Below, in pieces: positions 1-5,235 of a stretch of DNA of 9,388 nt. Source of the DNA: a bacterium (lineage in GTDB: Bacteria; Chlamydiota; Chlamydiia; Chlamydiales; JAFEGQ01); the NCBI GenBank assembly GCA_021809305.1, contig JAKBAF010000026.1:1-9388 (forward strand), in the 5' to 3' direction. Both the position numbers and the translations under genes were made by a program. Numbering within the stretch: the first letter of the stretch is position 1; each line of letters starts with the position of its first letter. The notes below the pieces were generated by a model. It did no database searches. It saw nothing but the letters and a program-made list of their open reading frames with translations, and was not told the origin of the DNA.

Positions 1-6
1 AAACTT

Positions 7-1764
7 GTGAGCACTCCAGAGGAGCTTTACGCTTTTGCCCTTCTCCTAGCATCGAGCCTCCAAGACCGCACTTCCCTACTCTCATTTGATGCGAAAGAGC
101 AGCACTTCGAAGCGGGGATGGCCCTATTTTTTCGCGCTTATCTCTATCGTTTGTGCAACATTAATATGCAAAAGAATCTGCTCAAAAGAGGGTTTAGCAG
201 TGATCAGTATGCGGAGTTTCCAAACCGATTTCTTAAGGACCACGCCCCCATGCTCTATGCTGTGGGCACCAAGTTCTTCATTAATCTTCTCGATAGCCCA
301 TGTAGCTATGGAACTGAGAGGCCCCATCCCCTCGAAGAGTTACCGAGAGCGATCAAGGAAGAGGCCCCCTTCTCCTGTCTTCAGCTGATCCATACCGTTT
401 TTCTTCGCGATGAGGAGTTTCTCAATGCGTTAGAGAGGGGTAATTTGCCGGCGGCACTTGCTAGGCTACGCTCTGCCCCCTGTACGACAGGGGTCAATGT
501 GATTAACCAGTGTGTTGAGCATGGGAGTGAGCGTGATCCCATTGAAGCCTCCCTCCTTGAGACCCTGCAAAATGGATTAGATGCCTATATGGGTTCCACA
601 AGGGAAGGAGGCTCTATTGATCTCTCGGCCGACCTCGTTTGGGCCCAGAAGGGCGGCCTCATGCAGTTGCAGCTGAAGGTGGCCGATCCCGTGGGTTTTT
701 CCGACCTCCGCTCACTTATAACCAACCTTTTGGTGCCAAATTTTAGCGAGAAATCGCACCAGCAGGGTCTTGTTGGGGAGATGGGAAATGGCTTTTTCCA
801 GATCTTTAAAGCGGCCTCATCTGTGACAGTCCGGACGCGAACCCTAAAAGAGGGTCGCTCGCTTCTCCTCCACATCGAACCCGTGCGTGCGGGCGAGAAA
901 ATGGAGGTGGTCGATCTAAAGGTGAGAGAGGCTGAGGAGGATGGGTGGCAGCACGTTGGCACTGAAGTTGAGATCCTCTTTTTGCCAAAAGAGCGCAATA
1001 GCACGCTTTTAGATCTCTACTATGCTCAAAATTTCATAGAAGAGGAGATCGGACAGACCTCGCTTGAGCTAATGGGTTGCAGCGAGCTCTCTTTGACAAT
1101 GGCACAGAGGAGCAGCGTCAAGAGGCTAGAAGCCTATGACCCCGAGTGTGCACCTATACTAGCAGAGGCAATTAGCTCCTCTACTACCCCCTTTCGGCTG
1201 TGCAAACTCAAGCAGGAGCACAGTCCAGGATGGCTTCTTACAGGCGGCTATCCCTTTCTCCCCCTCTCTCGGTTTCTTATCGAAGAGCGCATTCTCCCTG
1301 AAGAGCTCATTGAGACCTTCTTCTCAGCAGGCTTCTCGCTCTTTCTACCTGTTGGAAGCTACACCCCTGTTCAAAGTCGAAATCGCCTCCACCTTTCGGA
1401 GGAGAGGCGAGATGAGTTGCGAGAGTTTCTCTTAAGCTCTCTTCTCTTTCTCCCCATGCTATCGAGTGAGCGACTGCCATTAGATCGATACTTTATCCAT
1501 TTTGGAAGCCGCTGTGGGAGCTTTGACCAGCTGATTCCAAGACAAAAGAAATTCGATCCTCGGGCCTTTTTCACAGGTCCACTAGTTGGCTCACGAAGCT
1601 CAAGCTACTTCCTCTTCTATCAGGCACCTCTTGGCGGCAATCAATTGGCACCGAGTTTTGTAGATTGGCTCAATTTGGGTCGTCAAGAGCTCGTGCCGGA
1701 ATTAGCCAAGGAGAGAGAGAGGGCCATCGAGGAGCTTAAGGAAGCACTCGCCGTGCCGCCATAA
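7..1764 (+). CDS. GHKL (Hsp90/MORC-like) ATPase-domain protein of unknown role
   Basis: The protein is 585 residues if it starts at the GTG at 7. The frame is open to the window edge, so the true start may lie upstream. I do not recognise the full-length family. Residues 1-170 have no motif I can name. Residues about 178-335 read as a GHKL ATP-binding fold: an N-box helix with E185, N189 and D192 (ETLQNGLDAY), a strand ending in D227-P-V-G230 where GHKL proteins have DxGxG, and a glycine lid GLVGEMGNGFF (254-264) followed by a strand (VTVRTRT), as in Hsp90 and MORC proteins. The first Gly of DxGxG is Pro here, so the nucleotide pocket is slightly atypical. The rest is unassigned and ends in a charged helix around 560-580. 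There is no signal peptide or membrane segment, so it is probably cytoplasmic. It lies in phase with, and just upstream of, the HExxH protein. The GHKL call is an inference from motif order; function is unknown. Confidence 0.72.
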   Translation: MSTPEELYAFALLLASSLQDRTSLLSFDAKEQHFEAGMALFFRAYLYRLCNINMQKNLLKRGFSSDQYAEFPNRFLKDHAPMLYAVGTKFFINLLDSPCSYGTERPHPLEELPRAIKEEAPFSCLQLIHTVFLRDEEFLNALERGNLPAALARLRSAPCTTGVNVINQCVEHGSERDPIEASLLETLQNGLDAYMGSTREGGSIDLSADLVWAQKGGLMQLQLKVADPVGFSDLRSLITNLLVPNFSEKSHQQGLVGEMGNGFFQIFKAASSVTVRTRTLKEGRSLLLHIEPVRAGEKMEVVDLKVREAEEDGWQHVGTEVEILFLPKERNSTLLDLYYAQNFIEEEIGQTSLELMGCSELSLTMAQRSSVKRLEAYDPECAPILAEAISSSTTPFRLCKLKQEHSPGWLLTGGYPFLPLSRFLIEERILPEELIETFFSAGFSLFLPVGSYTPVQSRNRLHLSEERRDELREFLLSSLLFLPMLSSERLPLDRYFIHFGSRCGSFDQLIPRQKKFDPRAFFTGPLVGSRSSSYFLFYQAPLGGNQLAPSFVDWLNLGRQELVPELAKERERAIEELKEALAVPP

Positions 1765-1842
1765 AAATGGAGGGCCGAGGAGTCCCGTATTTGCGAGCTC
1801 CATAAGGCCGCGTGCAATGAGCTGCTTGCTAAGTGGGCCCAA
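1762..1842 (+). other. In-frame TAA plus 78-base open stretch joining the two frames
   Basis: The TAA at 1762-1764 ends the GHKL frame. The same phase then stays open through 26 further codons until the first listed start of the HExxH frame (TTG at 1843). The stretch translates to a plausible amphipathic helix (KWRAEESRICELHKAACNEL and on), continuing the charged helix that precedes the stop. The only ATG here, at 1767, is in another phase and stops after 12 codons. I see no clear Shine-Dalgarno site before TTG 1843 or ATG 1870. This suggests a split gene, a sequence error, or a second cistron that starts at a near-cognate codon. Confidence 0.6.
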
Positions 1843-2715
1843 TTGAAAGTGGAGTCTTTTCATACAGAGATGGAAGGAAGAGCTTTTAAAACCCCCCTCT
1901 TATTGAGTGAGGGGTTATTTAGCAGAGTCGTTATTCCCTGGTGGGGTCAGAAGATAGAGGACTTTGCAAAACTGCCGTCCCGGGCAGCACTTCTAGCTTT
2001 GCAACCGGAGCACGAGAGCGCGGATGAGAGACAACTTCTCTTAGCTGCTCGCACATGGTTGGGTGAGGCATTTGAAACGCAGACCTTCTCGGCTCTTGCG
2101 CAACTTGCGCATCTCAAAGGGTTTATCGAGAAGGCTCTCGACTACTACTCTGACTGCTTTTTTAAAACCAGCCGCTTAGATGGTGTCCCTCCTCAGCTCT
2201 CTTTGGTAGAGGCACCCTTGGACAGTGCCGCACTCGGAAGTTATAACCAGAGCGAGAACTCCATCACGTTGCAGGCAACGCCGCGCTCTTTTGGATCCGC
2301 TGTGCAGCTGATGGCAAGCTTGCTCACCTATCGCCTGCCTACAAGGGCTGCAGAGAGAGGACTGCTCTTTTTATCCCAAGGAGACAGTGGCCTTGTGAAC
2401 CATGAACTCGAGCATGCACGCCGGGGAGATTCCTGCGGGGGGGGCCATAGCCATGGCGTAAATGCCGAGGGTAAGACTGTCCACTTTGAAGCGTGCGCAG
2501 CAAGTTTTGCCCGGGCTGCAAGAAGAAGGGGGGCCGTCGTTGATCTCATGGACTACCTCCAAGAGTTGGCGGTTAAGGTCGGCATAAACGCGATTAGCCT
2601 GCTTCAGATAGCCGAGAAGTTAAAAGAGGGTAAGACCGGCCATCATAAGAGGGCTTTCAATGATCTCTTTGCTGCGCTTGCATCAGGTAGCTTAAACCAG
2701 GGCGCAGGAAATTAA
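1843..2715 (+). CDS. HExxH putative zinc metalloprotease, unknown family
   Basis: The protein is 290 residues from the TTG at 1843. ATG 1870 is the first in-frame ATG, and the phase is open back to the TAA at 1762. The key signal is H187-E-L-E-H191, the HExxH zinc-protease motif, in a helix (LVNHELEHARRG). It is followed by a Gly/His-rich loop GGGHSHG (199-205) and by E216 in HFEACAASFARAA, placed 25 residues after the second His. That spacing suits a third zinc ligand of the gluzincin type. Helices follow to the C-terminus. No signal peptide or transmembrane segment is evident, so it is either cytoplasmic or secreted by a route that needs no Sec signal. It may be the C-terminal half of one protein with the upstream GHKL ATPase. 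The last six codons and the stop lie inside the inverted repeat of the downstream element, so the native C-terminus may have been altered. Peptidase activity is inferred from the motif only; the family is not recognised. Confidence 0.62.
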   Translation: MKVESFHTEMEGRAFKTPLLLSEGLFSRVVIPWWGQKIEDFAKLPSRAALLALQPEHESADERQLLLAARTWLGEAFETQTFSALAQLAHLKGFIEKALDYYSDCFFKTSRLDGVPPQLSLVEAPLDSAALGSYNQSENSITLQATPRSFGSAVQLMASLLTYRLPTRAAERGLLFLSQGDSGLVNHELEHARRGDSCGGGHSHGVNAEGKTVHFEACAASFARAARRRGAVVDLMDYLQELAVKVGINAISLLQIAEKLKEGKTGHHKRAFNDLFAALASGSLNQGAGN

Positions 2716-2733
2716 AACGATTTTTTGGATATC
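2698..2733 (+). repeat. Left terminal inverted repeat
   Basis: This 36-bp arm differs from the reverse complement of 2951-2986 at only two positions (2704 and 2712). It covers the last codons and the TAA (2713-2715) of the HExxH gene. Confidence 0.85.
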
Positions 2734-2950
2734 TCTGTAGAGGGCTATCCAGCACCCCGCTTCGGATCTGCTATTTTTGTACGCCCATATCACATGGATT
2801 GTGATGGCCACAGGCGTGGCCGGAACCAAAGCGGTACGGGAGTGCGCACTCCACATCGGAGCCTGCTGCTACATATCCTTGCCGTAAGCTCAGGTTTGGA
2901 GTGCTGCACTCCCGTGCAGCTTTGGTTTTGGGCACTCCCGTGCCCACCAT

Positions 2951-2986
2951 GATATCCAAAAAATCGTTTTAGTTTCCTGTGCCCTG
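2951..2986 (-). repeat. Right terminal inverted repeat
   Basis: This is the mirror copy of 2698-2733. It lies downstream of both flanking convergent genes and ends 92 bases short of the protease stop at 3079-3081. Confidence 0.85.
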
Positions 2987-2995
2987 TGTACGAGC

Positions 2996-3012
2996 GCAAA
3001 CCTCTGGTTTGC
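2996..3012. other. Perfect 7-bp hairpin between convergent genes
   Basis: GCAAACC (2996-3002) and GGTTTGC (3006-3012) form a perfect stem with a 3-nt TCT loop. No T-run follows on either strand, so it is not a classical intrinsic terminator. The remaining spacer, 3013-3068, is AT-rich and holds nothing I can identify. Confidence 0.45.
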
Positions 3013-3068
3013 CGGCTTTACCTCACCCAAATAAAATATTGTGAATTAGACAAGAGTTCAAGGAGAGA

Positions 3069-3092
3069 GGTCGCCCTTTTACAGAGCGACCC
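3069..3092 (-). terminator. Weak possible terminator hairpin of the tail-specific protease gene
   Basis: On the minus strand GGTCGC (3091-3086) pairs with GCGACC (3074-3069) around the stop codon, and G-U pairs can extend the stem. Only a TCTCTCC tract follows rather than a T-run, so the call is weak. Confidence 0.25.
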
Positions 3093-5118
3093 CCTCAGCT
3101 ACCGCCTCTTCCGGAGCGACGGTAGACTCAAGGAAAATCATGTCCTTTAAGATATTGATCGACTCTTCAAGTTGGAGATCTTGCAAGCCATAGGCAGGAG
3201 CTGTATGGCCATGCGTCAGGAGGCGACTTTGGAGTGTGGGTTCTTCATTTTGAATAACTTGGAGAAAGAGCTGAAAGTTGCGGTTAGTCTTTAGCCGATG
3301 CTCACTATTTTTTCGCAGAGAGGGAAGAAGGACTTGCCAAACAGTCTTTCTCTTTTGGAGGGTAGGGAGGTAGTATTTAACAAACCATTGACGAACTCCC
3401 GGCGTTAAATCCTGGAGAGTATCCTCAAAAGCAGGGGCGATCTGATCCGCAGCAAGAGGGTATTCAAGGAACTCCTCTCCGAGTGGCTCTTCCGCAAGAA
3501 GGGTGGGGACAACAATATCAGCCTGAACGCCGGTGATCTGCGTTGATTTGCCAGAGACCGTGTAGTAGCGACCCACCGTAACTTTGAAGAAGGTGTCAGC
3601 ATTATCGTCTGTGATGGTTTGGTGCTGGATGGAGCCTTTTCCGTAGGTGCGGGTATCGCCGACAACGACCGCTTGGCCATAGTCCTGTAGCGCCTGGGCA
3701 ACGATCTCTGCAGCCGAAGCAGAGGCCTTTGAGGTCAGTATGACAAGAGGCCCATCGTAGTAGGCGTGTCCGTCGATGTCGCGGAAGTAGACCTCAACAC
3801 CGTCTGAGTACTTGGACATGGCGATGACCCCATTTGTGATAAAGAGCCCCGCGACCTTCACGGCCTGAGAGAGAAATCCACCAAGGTTACCGCGCAGGTC
3901 GAGGACGAGGCCGATGACCTTGCCTCTCTTTTTAAATTCACGGACGGCGTGGCGGACATCACGCTCACTAGAAAGGCCATTACTCCCCTCATAGAAAGAG
4001 TCAAGACGGACAACACCAATAATCCCCTCACCAAAGTACTCATAGGTGGCGCCAAAGCCTGTCTCATCAAGGGTAATAGCCTCGCGCATTAAGGCGATGC
4101 GACGCACATCCCCTTCCACCTGGCCTTTGCGAACAACCCCGAGCCGAATTGAGGAGCCTTTGGGGCCTTGAAGCCTCTCTAAGACCTCTTCGAAGGAGTC
4201 CTCCGCAATGGATCTCCCCTCGATCTCTACAATGCGATCTTGCACCCTAAGCTCTCCTGACTTATCGGCAGGCCCCCCCTTTATCACTCGAGCGACAACA
4301 ACCCCACCGATGCCATCCTCTAGAACAACCCCAATGCCAACGAAGGCACGCTGAAGCTGCATCTTCATCTGGTAAGCCTCTTGTGGGCTGTAATAGGCAG
4401 TGTGTGAATCGAGACTCTTGGCCAGCGCCTTGAGGGTGCGTAAGACGAGTAGATGCTCGCGCTCCTTCTGATCGAGAGGGTTGCCTCGAGAGTCGCGGAA
4501 GAGGTAGGGATTCTCAAGTGAGGAGGCCTTCTTCTCATAGAGCGCCCAGGTAATTTGAAGGGCTCCATCGAGATCAAGAGCGGCCTCCTCTGGCTTGATC
4601 TGGCGCTCAGCAAATTTTGCCATATGGTTGCGCTGCCGAACTCGAAGCTCCTCTTCATTCTTGGCAAAAGCGGAAGGGCCGCGCAGGCGTGGATCTCTTC
4701 TTGTATGGCTGGCAGCAACCCCTGGTCTTGCCTCATTAGCGAGGCTGTAGCGCCAGCTTCTTGCCCGGTAGATGGCTGAGGTGATGAGCTGATTGAGCGC
4801 TTCATAGTCGCTAAAATCTGAGGCTTGGTAGCGAATAAGAGAACTTTCGAGCTCTTCGCTACTTGCCAGAAGATAGGGAGCCACCTCTTCCTCTAGAAGG
4901 TAGATCTTCTGTGGATCAAATTGATCGATATAGACCTCGTATGAGCGGCGCAGTACCTCACCTGAAAGGCTGCGAACCTCGACGTGGTAGTCGAGAAGGC
5001 GATCCATGACCCGGTGTATATCGTGGGTAGAGAGGCTGTCGTGGGTTGGAGCTGCACATAGCGGAAGGCTCCCAAAAAGGCCAACAACAAAAAGAAATAG
5101 TAGCCTTTGCAACCCCAT
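3079..5118 (-). CDS. prc: Tail-specific (C-terminal processing) S41 protease, Prc/Tsp type
   Basis: The product is a 679-residue periplasmic serine protease expected to degrade proteins from their C-termini. I chose the ATG at 5118-5116 because GGGGGAAG lies 4 nt upstream and the protein then opens with a clean Sec signal peptide (MGLQR, a hydrophobic LLFLFVVGLFGSL core, cleavage near CAA/APT). An ATG 48 bases further upstream would prepend 16 residues without a good ribosome site. Residues about 30-255 are the Tsp N-terminal region, about 260-345 a PDZ domain (GIGVVLEDGIGG onward), about 350-545 the S41 catalytic core, then a helical C-terminal region. The catalytic Ser468 lies in SKASASAAE and Lys494 in TYGKGSIQ, so the dyad is intact; the spacing is 26 rather than the 25 of E. 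coli Prc, because of one extra residue. The length is close to Prc, and the N-terminal region resembles chlamydial Tsp. It lies downstream of the P-type ATPase but has its own promoter. Confidence 0.95.
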   Translation of the reverse strand: MGLQRLLFLFVVGLFGSLPLCAAPTHDSLSTHDIHRVMDRLLDYHVEVRSLSGEVLRRSYEVYIDQFDPQKIYLLEEEVAPYLLASSEELESSLIRYQASDFSDYEALNQLITSAIYRARSWRYSLANEARPGVAASHTRRDPRLRGPSAFAKNEEELRVRQRNHMAKFAERQIKPEEAALDLDGALQITWALYEKKASSLENPYLFRDSRGNPLDQKEREHLLVLRTLKALAKSLDSHTAYYSPQEAYQMKMQLQRAFVGIGVVLEDGIGGVVVARVIKGGPADKSGELRVQDRIVEIEGRSIAEDSFEEVLERLQGPKGSSIRLGVVRKGQVEGDVRRIALMREAITLDETGFGATYEYFGEGIIGVVRLDSFYEGSNGLSSERDVRHAVREFKKRGKVIGLVLDLRGNLGGFLSQAVKVAGLFITNGVIAMSKYSDGVEVYFRDIDGHAYYDGPLVILTSKASASAAEIVAQALQDYGQAVVVGDTRTYGKGSIQHQTITDDNADTFFKVTVGRYYTVSGKSTQITGVQADIVVPTLLAEEPLGEEFLEYPLAADQIAPAFEDTLQDLTPGVRQWFVKYYLPTLQKRKTVWQVLLPSLRKNSEHRLKTNRNFQLFLQVIQNEEPTLQSRLLTHGHTAPAYGLQDLQLEESINILKDMIFLESTVAPEEAVAEGVAL

Positions 5119-5122
5119 AAAA

Positions 5123-5130
5123 CTTCCCCC
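5123..5130 (-). promoter_or_regulatory. Shine-Dalgarno site that fixes the protease start
   Basis: GGGGGAAG on the minus strand is separated by TTTT from ATG 5118. It decides between this start and the longer frame that begins at 5166. Confidence 0.7.
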
Positions 5131-5158
5131 GCCCTCGAAAAGGGGTCGATTTACCCCC
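5126..5158 (-). other. G/C-tract leader of the protease gene with alternative pairings
   Basis: On the minus-strand transcript there is a G5 tract (5158-5154), a C4 tract (5145-5142), then the G5 of the Shine-Dalgarno site (5130-5126). The C tract can pair with either G tract, giving two mutually exclusive short hairpins, one of which hides the ribosome site. The stems are short, so a regulatory role is speculative. Confidence 0.3.
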
Positions 5159-5175
5159 ATTCTCATTAATTCTTT

Positions 5176-5204
5176 TTTATATGCGGGACAATACGGTATT
5201 GCAA
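5176..5204 (-). promoter_or_regulatory. Sigma-70-type promoter for the tail-specific protease
   Basis: The minus strand has TTGCAA (5204-5199), a 17-bp spacer and TATAAA (5181-5176), matching 4/6 and 5/6 of consensus. Initiation near 5169 would give a leader of about 50 nt before ATG 5118, and would make the longer start at 5166 nearly leaderless. The promoter lies in the 117-nt gap after the ATPase stop, so the protease can be transcribed on its own. Confidence 0.55.
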
Positions 5205-5235
5205 TATAAATATTTTAAATAGTAACGAGCGGATT

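Larger units (their letters stand above)
2698..2986. mobile_element. MITE-like element with 36-bp terminal inverted repeats
   Basis: Positions 2698-2733 and 2951-2986 are inverted copies that match at 34 of 36 positions. The inner 21 bp (2713-2733 against 2951-2971) are perfect and contain CGATTTTTTGGATATC. The interior holds a second long inverted pair (about 2822-2852 against 2898-2929) plus several small hairpins: 2789-2805, 2806-2821, a 14-bp palindrome at 2839-2852, 2898-2912 and 2930-2945. No credible protein is encoded. It is 289 bp long, non-coding and palindromic, and sits between convergent genes, as a non-autonomous miniature element or a dispersed structured repeat would. I found no clear target-site duplication, so transposition is an inference. 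It could also act as a bidirectional terminator or an mRNA-stabilising structure. Confidence 0.68.

Noticed and set aside
1755..1775. Programmed frameshift or stop-codon recoding at TAA AAA TGG
   Set aside because: Both frames are in the same phase, so no shift is needed, and TAA is the ordinary stop of the other genes; no recoding element is evident.
2725..2959. Short reading frames on both strands inside the inverted-repeat element (62-75 codons)
   Set aside because: They follow from the palindromic GC-rich interior, have no ribosome sites, and mirror each other across strands.
2690..2995. Target-site duplication flanking the inverted-repeat element
   Set aside because: The bases outside 2698 (CTTAAAC) and 2986 (TGTACGA) do not match.
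5040..5066. Lipoprotein-type cleavage at the Cys of the protease signal peptide (SLPLC)
   Set aside because: The residues before Cys (L-P-L) do not fit a lipobox; signal peptidase I cleavage after CAA is more plausible.
5119..5166. Longer protease start at 5166
   Set aside because: It has no good ribosome site, is almost leaderless from the predicted promoter, and would bury the signal peptide behind 16 residues.
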